A stretch of DNA of 64,000 nt from an uncultured Lachnoclostridium sp. (GTDB lineage: Bacteria > Bacillota > Clostridia > Lachnospirales > Lachnospiraceae), in assembly GCA_944381625.1 (NCBI GenBank), contig CALWLW010000001.1:124001-188000 (forward strand). The letters run 5' to 3'. Shown in pieces: positions 43,168 to 50,957 of the stretch (its first letter is position 1; each line of letters begins with the position of its first letter). Made by a program: the position numbers and the translations under genes. Below the pieces are notes generated by a model. That model was not told the origin of the DNA. It worked only from the letters and a program-made list of their open reading frames with translations, and made no database searches.

Positions 43168-43914
43168 ATGACATTTGGAGAGAAACTGCAAAAACTCAGA
43201 AAAGAAGCGGGGCTCTCCCAGGAAGAGTTTGCGGACCAGATGGGTGTGTCCCGGCAGGCGGTGAGCAAATGGGAACGGGACAGCGGATATCCGGAGACGG
43301 AAAAGATTGTCCGCATGAGCAGGATCTTTCATGTGACGCTGGATTATCTTCTGAATGAAGAGGGGAGCGTGGATGCAGAAAAATCGGAAAGCGCGGCCGC
43401 AGGGAAGGCAGAAGAACAGGGGATCTACGTGAGCAGGGAGACGGCGGACGGATTTCTGGCGTTCCGGAAGAGACAGTCCCTTCGGACCGGAGCCGCCTGG
43501 GGACTTATCGTCGGAGGCCTGTCCTTTTCCCTGTGGTGGACGGATATGGGAATGATCCTGTATATGCTGTCTGTGATCGCGGCTATTGTACTGTTGTTTT
43601 CCGTAAAACTGGCCGGCAGCCCTTACGGGAAGATCGGCAGAGAACCGCTGGTTTTCGACGAACAGGTGAAAGCGGAACTGAATGCGGCCTATGCAGAAAA
43701 GAAACGCACCGCGTATGTTTTTCAGCTCACAGGGATCGCGCTCATTGCCGTGGGATTTCTGATCTGCCCGCTGATTTCCACCGGATGGTCGGCGGGGGAT
43801 ACGCTGCTGTTGGCAGCAGGGCTTCTGGCCGCCGGGGCAGGAGTCTTTCTCTGCATCTATATGGGGGGATTCCAGAGATCGTACCGTCTTCTTATGAAAG
43901 AGGACTTGTCCTGA
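43168..43914 (+). CDS. XRE-family regulator with membrane domain
   Basis: A 248-residue protein: N-terminal HTH_3 domain (LQKLRKEAGLSQEEFADQMG, VSRQAVSKWERDSGYPETEK), a linker, then four hydrophobic helices in pairs (~108-125, 128-147, 186-205, 213-232). This is a membrane-tethered one-component regulator. It is preceded by tandem operator-like repeats, so it may regulate itself and the divergent PNPOx-like gene. AAGGAGG precedes the ATG. Confidence 0.87.
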   Translation: MTFGEKLQKLRKEAGLSQEEFADQMGVSRQAVSKWERDSGYPETEKIVRMSRIFHVTLDYLLNEEGSVDAEKSESAAAGKAEEQGIYVSRETADGFLAFRKRQSLRTGAAWGLIVGGLSFSLWWTDMGMILYMLSVIAAIVLLFSVKLAGSPYGKIGREPLVFDEQVKAELNAAYAEKKRTAYVFQLTGIALIAVGFLICPLISTGWSAGDTLLLAAGLLAAGAGVFLCIYMGGFQRSYRLLMKEDLS

Positions 43915-43948
43915 CTGAAAGAAAGCTGAAAGAGAGAGGGATGATACC

Positions 43949-44386
43949 ATGAAAAAAAGAAAGAGGCGGCTGCTTGCAGGAGCAGTTTTCAGCGCCGTCC
44001 TGTGCTGGGGCTGCGGAAGGACAGACGCGGCGGCTGAAGCGGCAGGAGAGATTGGAAAAGCCCAGGAGATCCGGATATATGAGGGAGGGGAACTGGTGCA
44101 GACGCTGGAGGGGCAGGAGGAAAGAGAAGATTTTATACAGTCTCTGGCGCTGGGAGATTGGGAACCGGGGACGCTTCCCGAAGACGCACAGCCGGATGGA
44201 CAGTTCGTCTGTATGCAGGAGGAGACTTTAAAACTGGGACAGAACGAAAAAGACCGGAAGCTCCAGGAACTCTGCCGGATGGATTTTTATAGAGAGGAAT
44301 CCTGCATTTTGCTGGAAATGGGAAAACTGGAACTGGTATTTGAGATTCCGGAGGATGCGGCCGGAGCTTTGGAACAATATCTTTAA
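43949..44386 (+). CDS. Putative small lipoprotein
   Basis: A 145-residue protein with a basic, hydrophobic signal (KKRKRRLLAGAVFSAVLCWG) and a cysteine at the lipobox position (CWGC, a poor match to the L-x-[AG]-C consensus). The mature part has two similar strands (IRIYEGGELVQTLEG; LELVFEIPED). No family recognised. It follows the XRE gene by 34 bases and may be co-transcribed. Confidence 0.65.
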   Translation: MKKRKRRLLAGAVFSAVLCWGCGRTDAAAEAAGEIGKAQEIRIYEGGELVQTLEGQEEREDFIQSLALGDWEPGTLPEDAQPDGQFVCMQEETLKLGQNEKDRKLQELCRMDFYREESCILLEMGKLELVFEIPEDAAGALEQYL

Positions 44387-44394
44387 AACAACAG

Positions 44395-44441
44395 CGGGCT
44401 GCCGGGGAAACACAAAACAATGTGTCCCGGCAGCCCGTTTT
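44395..44441. terminator. Bidirectional terminator
   Basis: A 12-bp GC-rich stem (44395-44406 with 44426-44437) is flanked by A- and T-rich bases, closing the lipoprotein gene on plus and ribU on minus. Confidence 0.85.
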
Positions 44442-44446
44442 GGCGT

Positions 44447-45007
44447 CTATCGGTGCAGTATGGGGGAGATCCGTTTATACAGGATGAACGTGACCAGACT
44501 GTTGATGCCGGCTTTGATGACATTAAAGCCGACGATGAACGGCATCAGAGACCATACGACGCTTCTGGGAACACCCATGAACAGGGGCGTGATGATCAGA
44601 TTGGCGCCGATCATGACCACGGCCATGGCACAGGTGCCTGCCGCCAGGGCGATGATGGACATTTTTTTCGTCTTCTTTCTCCAGTAGATGTTTCCCGCTG
44701 TGAGAACCAGTACGCCCGTGGCGATCACATGCATGAGAATTCCGTACAGGCCGCTGGCCGCGCTGACGGTCAGCCCCTGGATCAGAGAGGTGACGACGGT
44801 GAGGATCAGCCCTGCCGCCGGACCGAAGGCAAAGGTGCCGACCAGAATCGGGATGTCTGCGGGGTCATACTCTAAAAACGCTACCGCCGGAAATATGGGG
44901 AAATGGATCAGATAGACCAGTACAATGGACAGGGCTACCAGGATTCCCATTTTCACCACTTTCAGGGTATTCTCCTGGCTTGCGGGACGCGTAATTTCTT
45001 GTGACAT
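44447..45007 (-). CDS. ribU: ECF transporter S component, riboflavin-specific
   Basis: A 186-residue membrane protein with about six helices. VVKMGILVALSIVLVYLIHF begins TM1; the EYDPADIPILVGTFAFGPAAG segment is the RibU/S-component substrate loop region. Works with a shared EcfA-A'-T module not present here. Function is strongly supported by the FMN riboswitch upstream. GGAGGAATTTGAA precedes the minus-strand ATG at 45007; upstream in-frame starts lie inside the riboswitch expression platform. Confidence 0.93.
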   Translation of the reverse strand: MSQEITRPASQENTLKVVKMGILVALSIVLVYLIHFPIFPAVAFLEYDPADIPILVGTFAFGPAAGLILTVVTSLIQGLTVSAASGLYGILMHVIATGVLVLTAGNIYWRKKTKKMSIIALAAGTCAMAVVMIGANLIITPLFMGVPRSVVWSLMPFIVGFNVIKAGINSLVTFILYKRISPILHR

Positions 45008-45068
45008 TTCAAATTCCTCCTGATATATAATATTGAAGAACCTGACAGGAATATGAAGTTCTGAATGT

Positions 45069-45099
45069 AAAAAATCCTGAAATGAAAAACATTTCAGGA
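45069..45099 (-). terminator. Riboswitch-linked terminator before ribU
   Basis: On the minus strand a perfect 10-bp stem (45099-45090 with 45084-45075) and 5-base loop are followed by a U-rich run (45074-45069). This is the expression platform. Confidence 0.85.
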
Positions 45100-45123
45100 C
45101 ACAGAAAGCAGAACCAGATATTG

Positions 45124-45272
45124 TTTCTTTCATCCGGACTGTACCGTTGGTATGGGATTCGCACCCATTCTGCCGGACGGGAACCCGCATGGCAGGAATC
45201 TCCCGACAGGCTCGCGGACTTACGGCGTATGCCGAACACCGCCAGTGAGGAATCGCACCTCGCCCTGAAACA
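45124..45272 (-). ncRNA. FMN riboswitch (RFN element)
   Basis: Read on the minus strand, the conserved core CAGGGCGAGGTGCGATTCC begins near 45267 and the closing AGTCCGGATGAAAGAA ends near 45125, with GTCCGCGAGCC and GGGTGCGAATCCC between. All are RFN signature segments. FMN binding should favour the terminator at 45069-45099 and switch off riboflavin uptake. Confidence 0.95.
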
Positions 45273-45288
45273 GATTTTTCGCATATTT

Positions 45289-45317
45289 ATCCTAGCACTG
45301 CGGCGTGGATTTGTCAA
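45289..45317 (-). promoter_or_regulatory. Promoter of the riboswitch-ribU transcript
   Basis: On the minus strand TTGACA (45317-45312), 17-base spacer, TAGGAT (45294-45289). Confidence 0.75.
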
Positions 45318-45389
45318 CACTGGGAGAAGGAGAGCAGATACTTCTGACTGACCCTGGCTGATGCATGAACTGTAATCTTAATTTTATTG

Positions 45390-45418
45390 TTGCTATTTTT
45401 CTTCCTGTTGCGTATACT
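45390..45418 (+). promoter_or_regulatory. Promoter of the structured RNA and ToxN-like gene
   Basis: TTGCTA (45390-45395), 17-base spacer, TATACT (45413-45418), with predicted start near 45424-45426. Two direct GTTGC copies (45389-45393, 45407-45411) flank the spacer. Confidence 0.65.
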
Positions 45419-45423
45419 ATAAA

Positions 45424-45573
45424 TGAGCAGAGATGCTCGTCGGTCATGACGGCAAGAATATCATGAACGTGTATGTTTAACTTCCGTAGGCGACGGGGTG
45501 CTTCTAAAGCGTAGAATATCGCCTACTTGTAGAGAAGGGCTTACGCATGGAGACATGGCAGGCCCTTCTTTTA
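45424..45573 (+). ncRNA. Structured RNA with terminator, candidate type III antitoxin
   Basis: Between promoter and toxin-like gene. Elements: hairpin GAGCA-GAGA-TGCTC (45424-45437); an 8-bp stem GTAGGCGA/TCGCCTAC (45486-45493 with 45519-45526); and the octamer AGAATATC twice (45455-45462, 45513-45520), each followed by loosely similar sequence (N4-AC-N-TGTA). At the end is a hairpin with arms 45533-45540/45562-45569 and a short T-rich tail. There is no long tandem repeat as in classical ToxI, so the antitoxin assignment rests on gene order. Could also be a riboswitch-like leader. Confidence 0.5.
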
Positions 45574-45592
45574 TACATATGGAGGATGATGG

Positions 45593-45955
45593 ATGAAATT
45601 AGTGTCTATAAATCCCAAATTACTTGAAAAATATAAAAGTGATCCGGAAGTACTGACAAAATCTGGACGGCCCTATGTTTTGGTGATCCGGCTAAAATAT
45701 AAAGGACAAAAATATGACTTTGCAGTACCGATCCGTTCCAATGTTCCGGCTGCGGCGCCGAGAGAGCAGTATTTTGCGCTGCCGCCAAGGCCAACGACAA
45801 AACCAAGAAACCGGCATGGTATTCACTACATAAAGATGTTCCCAGTAACGAAAGAATATCTGATCCGTTACCGTACGGAGGGAAATGTATTTGCTCAGTT
45901 GATTCAGTCAATCATTGATAACAACACCAAGGAAATCGTAGACCCTGTTTTCTGA
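45593..45955 (+). CDS. ToxN/AbiQ/CptN-like endoribonuclease toxin (type III TA), compact
   Basis: A 120-residue protein. MKLVSINPKLLEKY, then GRPYVLVIRLKYKGQKYDFAVPIRS, then GIHYIKMFPV follow the order of the ToxN/AbiQ fold (start strand; RPYxGIVLxIxxxxYxxPLSS; AIxFNxMIPV), with a C-terminal helix FAQLIQSIIDNNTKEI. It is shorter than the usual ~150-180 residues, and the Ser of the active-site loop is kept while the following Lys is not. GGAGG precedes the ATG by seven bases. Recognition is by eye and moderate; a structured RNA plus terminator directly upstream supports it. Confidence 0.55.
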   Translation: MKLVSINPKLLEKYKSDPEVLTKSGRPYVLVIRLKYKGQKYDFAVPIRSNVPAAAPREQYFALPPRPTTKPRNRHGIHYIKMFPVTKEYLIRYRTEGNVFAQLIQSIIDNNTKEIVDPVF

Positions 45956-45972
45956 CCGCCCTTTTCCTGCGC

Positions 45973-46012
45973 GCAACTTTCTGTTGTGAAAACATACAGA
46001 ATCGTCTATACT
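45973..46012 (+). promoter_or_regulatory. Promoter region of the metallophosphatase gene
   Basis: TTGTGA (45984-45989), 17-base spacer, TATACT (46007-46012). The -35 overlaps GCAAC-N5-GTTGT (45973-45987), the same type of motif as at 43080-43115. Confidence 0.5.
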
Positions 46013-46044
46013 TCTTTTATAAAAGCAATCGAACAGGAGGCGTT

Positions 46045-46686
46045 ATGCGGTACTATATTGCAGACTGCCATTTTTTCCACGGAGCGCTGAACCAGAAGAT
46101 GGACCGGCGCGGCTTTGAAAGCATGGAAGCCATGAACCAGTATATGATCGGACAGTGGAACCGGAAGGTGCGCAGGAACGATGAGGTGGTGATCCTGGGC
46201 GACCTGTCCTGGGGAACGGCGGAGGAGACGAACCGGCTTTTGGAGCAGCTTCACGGGAAACTGTATCTGATCCAGGGCAACCATGACCGCTTTCTGAAAG
46301 ATACGGCGTTTTGCCGGGAGCGGTTTCAATGGATCCAGCCTTATGCGGAACTGCACGACAATAAAAGGAAAGTGATCCTGTGCCATTACCCGGTCATGTG
46401 CTACAACGGGCAGTACCGGCTGGACAAAGAGGGCAATCCTAAAGTATATATGCTCTACGGCCATGTCCACGACACCCATGACCAGCGTCTGATGGAGCAG
46501 TTCCAGAGGATCACGGCACAGACAGAGGCAGAGGCTGCGGACGGCGCAGTAAGAAAGATTCCCTGCCATATGATCAATTGCTTTTGTATGTACTCGGACT
46601 ATATGCCGCTGAGTCTGGACGAATGGATCGGGCTGGACGAACAGCGCAGATCAGGAAGGAGAATATCTGATGAAACTGAAATTTAA
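46045..46686 (+). CDS. Calcineurin-like metallophosphoesterase
   Basis: A 213-residue protein with metal-binding motifs ADCHFFHGAL (D-x-H), VVILGDLSWG, LIQGNHDRF, LCHYP and LYGHVHDTHD. Small family members of this type act on nucleotides or phosphoesters; the substrate is unknown. ACAGGAGG precedes the ATG. It overlaps the next gene by 17 bases. Confidence 0.88.
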   Translation: MRYYIADCHFFHGALNQKMDRRGFESMEAMNQYMIGQWNRKVRRNDEVVILGDLSWGTAEETNRLLEQLHGKLYLIQGNHDRFLKDTAFCRERFQWIQPYAELHDNKRKVILCHYPVMCYNGQYRLDKEGNPKVYMLYGHVHDTHDQRLMEQFQRITAQTEAEAADGAVRKIPCHMINCFCMYSDYMPLSLDEWIGLDEQRRSGRRISDETEI

Positions 46687-48265
46687 ACTGCTTCTGGGGG
46701 CTTTGCTGCTCCTGGCGGCGGGCGTGTACTATTATGTGACGATTCCCGCATTCAATATCCACTCCAATGGGTTCTGGCTGTTTGTCATATCCCTGGTGGT
46801 GATCCTGGGGTGCGCTTCCAGCGTAAGGAAGCTTCGGGACGGATATGCGGTGAAGGAGATCAGACTTTTGAAGCTTACACTGATCCTGGCAGGCGTCCTG
46901 GCCGTCATCTACGTGATGGGGAGCGTCCTGTCGTCCCCCATCATCAATTCCAGGAAATACCATGAACTGATGACGGTGGAGGACGGGACTTTTACTGAGG
47001 ATATCGCAGAGGTGGATTACAATGAAATCCCGCTTCTGGACAAAAGCTCGGCTTCTCTTCTGGGAAACCGGATGATGGGCACGCTGGTGGACATGGTCTC
47101 CCAGTTTGAAGTCAGCGAACTGTACACGCAGATCAATTACCAGGGGAAACCGGTGCGCGTCACGCCCCTTATCTATGCCAGCCCCATCAAATGGCTGACT
47201 AATATGGGGCAGGGGATTCCGGCGTATATTACAATTGATATGGCGACGCAGGATACCCAGTGCGTCCGTCTGGAGGAAGGACAGTATATTAAATATTCCC
47301 AGGCGGAATATTTCAACAGGAATATTTACCGGCATCTGCGGTTCCGGTATCCCACCTATATTTTCGACCGGCTGAGCTTTGAGATCGACGAGGAGGGGAC
47401 GCCGTACTGGATCTGTCCGGTGAAGCAGTTCAATATTGGACTGTTTGGCGGCCAGACCATCGGCAAAGTGGTTCTGTGCAACGCTATTACCGGGGATACT
47501 GTATGCTATGATATGGAAGACTGCCCTCAGTGGGTGGACTCTGTGTATTCGGCCAATCTGCTGATCCAGCTTTACGATTATTATGGGCTCTATGCCAATG
47601 GTTTCCTGAACAGTGTTCTGGGGCAGAAGGGATGTCTGGTGACCACGGACGGCTACAATTATCTGGCTATGGACGATGATGTATGGGTATATACCGGCGT
47701 GACCTCCGTGAGCAACGATGAGTCCAACGTGGGATTTGTCCTGATGAACCAGCGTACCATGGAGTCCCGGTATTACGCGTGCCCGGGAGCGGAAGAATAT
47801 TCGGCCATGGCGTCGGCGGAAGGCCAGGTACAGCATCTGGGATACCAGGCCACGTTCCCGCTTCTGCTGAACGTGGCCGGCGAGCCCACCTACTTCATGG
47901 CGCTCAAAGACGCGGCGGGGCTTGTGAAGCAGTATGCCATGGTCAACATCACCCGGTACCAGAACGTGGCCATCGGAGACACAGTGGGTGAATGCGAGCA
48001 GGCTTATCTGGAACTGATCGGAGCAGGAGAGGTGACGGAAGAAGAGCGGTCGGAGGCGCAGGAGATATCCGGCACGATCCAGACCATCACGCAGGTGGTG
48101 CTGGACGGCAATTCCCGCTATTATGTGATACTGGAAGGAGATGAACGGATCTTCGATCTTCCTGTGGCGGAATTCCCGCAGATCATCCGGTACGGTGCCG
48201 GGGATCAGATTACGCTGAATTATCTGGAAGGAAGCGGTGTGGAGACGGTTGTGGGGATTCAGTAG
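46670..48265 (+). CDS. Large membrane-anchored protein of unknown function
   Basis: A 531-residue protein with membrane helices at ~5-27, ~34-51 and ~67-88, then a ~430-residue extracytoplasmic region rich in Tyr and Asp. The region looks beta-rich, with segments such as RVTPLIYASPIKWLTNMG, PYWICPVKQFNIGLFGGQ and TDGYNYLAMDDDVWVYTG. The final ~90 residues look like a small separate beta domain. No family I can name. It overlaps the phosphatase gene, so the two probably share a message. Confidence 0.75.
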   Translation: MKLKFKLLLGALLLLAAGVYYYVTIPAFNIHSNGFWLFVISLVVILGCASSVRKLRDGYAVKEIRLLKLTLILAGVLAVIYVMGSVLSSPIINSRKYHELMTVEDGTFTEDIAEVDYNEIPLLDKSSASLLGNRMMGTLVDMVSQFEVSELYTQINYQGKPVRVTPLIYASPIKWLTNMGQGIPAYITIDMATQDTQCVRLEEGQYIKYSQAEYFNRNIYRHLRFRYPTYIFDRLSFEIDEEGTPYWICPVKQFNIGLFGGQTIGKVVLCNAITGDTVCYDMEDCPQWVDSVYSANLLIQLYDYYGLYANGFLNSVLGQKGCLVTTDGYNYLAMDDDVWVYTGVTSVSNDESNVGFVLMNQRTMESRYYACPGAEEYSAMASAEGQVQHLGYQATFPLLLNVAGEPTYFMALKDAAGLVKQYAMVNITRYQNVAIGDTVGECEQAYLELIGAGEVTEEERSEAQEISGTIQTITQVVLDGNSRYYVILEGDERIFDLPVAEFPQIIRYGAGDQITLNYLEGSGVETVVGIQ

Positions 48266-48277
48266 AAATAAGAACAT

Positions 48278-48307
48278 TTTGACAGCCGGCAAGCGCGTAT
48301 AGTACAA
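48278..48307 (+). promoter_or_regulatory. Promoter of the radical SAM-rng operon
   Basis: TTGACA (48278-48283), 18-base spacer, TACAAT (48302-48307), followed by an ~85-base leader before the ATG at 48398. Confidence 0.6.
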
Positions 48308-48397
48308 TCTATACGGACTGGGCTGCGGTGAAGTCTGCGGAAGATATGCTTCTGACGGTCAGACTCAGGCCCAAATTTGAGAAAAAGGTATTTTACA

Positions 48398-50263
48398 ATG
48401 CGAAAACTTGCTTTAAGCGATGAAATTTTATTGAGTATTGACAAACCGGCCCGCTATATCGGCGGCGAGGTCAATGCGGTGATGAAGGATCCCGGTGAAG
48501 TGGATATCCGCTTTGCCATGTGCTTCCCGGACGTATATGAGATCGGCATGTCCCATCTGGGAATCCAGATCCTGTACGACATGTTTAACCAAAGGGACGA
48601 TATCTGGTGCGAGCGGGTCTACTCGCCCTGGACGGATCTGGACAAGGTGATGCGGGAGCAGAAGATTCCGCTCTTTGCCCTGGAATCTCAGGATCCTGTG
48701 AAAGATTTTGATTTCCTGGGCATCACGATCCAGTATGAGATGTGTTACACCAATATCCTTCAGATCCTGGATCTGGCGCAGATCCCGCTGGAGGCTTCCA
48801 GGCGGACGAAGGAGCATCCCCTTGTCATCGGCGGCGGTCCCTGCGCCTACAACCCGGAGCCGCTGGCGGAATTTTTCGACCTGTTTTATATTGGCGAAGG
48901 AGAGACCCGTTATTTTGAACTGATGGATCTCTATAAAGAATGGAAAGCGTCCGGCGCGCCCAGGGAAGCGTTCCTCCGCAGGGCGGCGTCGGTGCCCGGC
49001 ATCTACGTGCCTTCTTTGTACGCCGTGTCCTATCAGGAGGACGGCACGGTGGCGGCCATGGAACCGGTCTGTGAGGAAGCGCCGGAAAAGGTTCAGAAAC
49101 AGGTGGTCACGGATATGACGACCGCCTCTTATCCGGAGAAGCCGGTGGTGCCGTTTATCAAGGCCACCCAGGACCGGGTGGTGCTGGAGATCCAGAGAGG
49201 ATGCATCCGGGGCTGCCGTTTCTGCCAGGCAGGCACGATTTACCGCCCGACCAGGGAGCGGGATCTGGAGATGCTGAAGAAGTCGGCGTACGCCATGCTG
49301 AAAAATACCGGGCATGAAGAGATTTCCCTGAGTTCTTTAAGCTCCAGCGACTATTCCCAGCTGGGCGGACTGGTGAATTTCCTGATCGACGAGTTCGGTT
49401 CCAGGGGCATCAATATTTCCCTGCCGTCCCTGCGCATCGACGCGTTCTCGCTGGACGTGATGAGCAAGGTGCAGGATGTGCGCAAAAGCAGCCTGACCTT
49501 CGCGCCGGAGGCCGGCTCCCAGCGGCTTCGGGACGTGATCAACAAGGGGCTGACCGAGGAGATGATCCTGGAAGGGGCCGGACAGGCGTTCCAGGGAGGC
49601 TGGAACCGGGTGAAGCTCTATTTTATGCTGGGACTTCCCACAGAGACGGAAGAAGATATGAAGGGGATCGCGCATTTGGCGGAAAAGATCGCCGAAGAAT
49701 ATTATGAGATTCCCAAAGACCAGAGGAACGGCAAATGCCAGATCGTCGTCAGCACCTCGTTCTTTGTACCCAAACCCTTCACGCCGTTCCAGTGGGCGCA
49801 GATGTGTACGAAAGAGGAGTTCCTGCACCGGGCTTATGTGGTAAATCATGAGATCAAAGATCAGCTGAACCGCAAGAGCATCAAATACAACTGGCATGAG
49901 GCGGATGTGACGGTTCTGGAGGGAGTCCTGGCCCGAGGGGACCGGAAGGTGGCGCAGGTGATCCGGCGCGCCTACGAAAAAGGATGCCTGTTTGATTCCT
50001 GGAGCGAATGTTTCCACAATGAACTCTGGGAGGATGCGTTCCGGGAGTGCGGCGTGGATATGGATTTCTATACAGTGCGCCCACGGGCAGTGGACGAAGT
50101 GTTCCCGTGGGATTTTATTGATATCGGTGTCAGCCGCTGCTTCCTGGAGAGAGAATGGGAGAAGGCCCAGAAAGGCGTGGTGACGGAAAACTGCCGCCAG
50201 TCCTGCTCCGGCTGCGGAGCGGCGGTATTCGGGGGAGGTGTCTGCTTTGAACGTAAGAATTAA
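48398..50263 (+). CDS. TIGR03960-family B12-binding radical SAM protein
   Basis: A 621-residue protein. The N-terminal Rossmann-like part (CFPDVYEIGMSHLGIQILY, LVIGGGPCAYNPEPLAEFFD) is B12-binding-like. The radical SAM motif is RGCIRGCRFCQAG (C-x3-C-x2-C). The C-terminus ends in a Cys-rich SCSGCGAAVFGGG. The family always pairs with DUF2344/TIGR03936, which follows and overlaps here by 17 bases. Reaction unknown; context with RNase G and ribosomal genes hints at RNA or ribosome modification. Confidence 0.92.
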   Translation: MRKLALSDEILLSIDKPARYIGGEVNAVMKDPGEVDIRFAMCFPDVYEIGMSHLGIQILYDMFNQRDDIWCERVYSPWTDLDKVMREQKIPLFALESQDPVKDFDFLGITIQYEMCYTNILQILDLAQIPLEASRRTKEHPLVIGGGPCAYNPEPLAEFFDLFYIGEGETRYFELMDLYKEWKASGAPREAFLRRAASVPGIYVPSLYAVSYQEDGTVAAMEPVCEEAPEKVQKQVVTDMTTASYPEKPVVPFIKATQDRVVLEIQRGCIRGCRFCQAGTIYRPTRERDLEMLKKSAYAMLKNTGHEEISLSSLSSSDYSQLGGLVNFLIDEFGSRGINISLPSLRIDAFSLDVMSKVQDVRKSSLTFAPEAGSQRLRDVINKGLTEEMILEGAGQAFQGGWNRVKLYFMLGLPTETEEDMKGIAHLAEKIAEEYYEIPKDQRNGKCQIVVSTSFFVPKPFTPFQWAQMCTKEEFLHRAYVVNHEIKDQLNRKSIKYNWHEADVTVLEGVLARGDRKVAQVIRRAYEKGCLFDSWSECFHNELWEDAFRECGVDMDFYTVRPRAVDEVFPWDFIDIGVSRCFLEREWEKAQKGVVTENCRQSCSGCGAAVFGGGVCFERKN

Positions 50264-50957
50264 ATTCCGGAAATACGGCTGTCTGAAATTCATCGGCCAT
50301 CTGGACGTCATGCGTTATTTTCAGAAAGCCATGAGAAGGGCGGAGCTTCCTGTATGTTATTCGGAGGGCTACAGCCCGCATATGATCATGTCCTTTGCCT
50401 CCCCGCTGGGCGTAGGGCTGACCAGCGACGGGGAGTATCTGGACGTGCGGATGGAGAACCCGCCCGCTTCCCAGGAAGCCCTGTCCCGCCTGAACGCGGT
50501 GATGGCGGAGGGAATTGAGGTGCTGAGTTTTAAGGCGCTGCCGGAAAAATCCGGAAACGCCATGGCCAGCGTGGCCGCCGCGGATTATGAAGTACGGTTC
50601 CGCCCGGGATATGGGCCGAAAGACGGCTGGCAGGAACGGTTCCGTACTTTTATGGAAAAGACCTCCATTCCGGTGATTAAGGAAGGGAAGAAGGGACCGC
50701 GGGAACTGGACATCCGTCCCATGGTCTACGGCTGGCAGGTGCTAGGAGAGGTCATTTGCCTCCAGGTATCCGCCGGGAGCGCAGGCAATCTGAAACCGGA
50801 GCTGCTTTTGCAGGCGTTTGCGGACAGCGAGGGGGTGGAGCTTCCGCCCCATGCTCTGCTGGTTCACCGGAAGGAACTCTACATGGACCAGGGAGAGGAA
50901 GGAACGCGCAGCCTGATTCCTCTGGAAGCGCTGGGTGAAGAGATTGGAAGGGCGTAG
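50247..50957 (+). CDS. TIGR03936/DUF2344 radical SAM-associated protein
   Basis: A 236-residue partner of the preceding radical SAM enzyme: RIKFRKYGCLKFIGHLDVMR at the start, then ELPVCYSEGYSPHMIMSFASPLGVGLTSDGEYLDV, both family hallmarks. The TTG at 50247 is chosen because GGGGGAGGTG lies six bases upstream; no ATG is suitably placed. It overlaps the RNase gene. Confidence 0.9.
   Translation: MNVRIKFRKYGCLKFIGHLDVMRYFQKAMRRAELPVCYSEGYSPHMIMSFASPLGVGLTSDGEYLDVRMENPPASQEALSRLNAVMAEGIEVLSFKALPEKSGNAMASVAAADYEVRFRPGYGPKDGWQERFRTFMEKTSIPVIKEGKKGPRELDIRPMVYGWQVLGEVICLQVSAGSAGNLKPELLLQAFADSEGVELPPHALLVHRKELYMDQGEEGTRSLIPLEALGEEIGRA

Noticed and set aside
46574-48307. Minus-strand open frame of 577 codons
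   Set aside because: Mirrors the 531-residue membrane protein gene codon for codon; the plus-strand gene has an SD, overlap with its neighbour and membrane helices.
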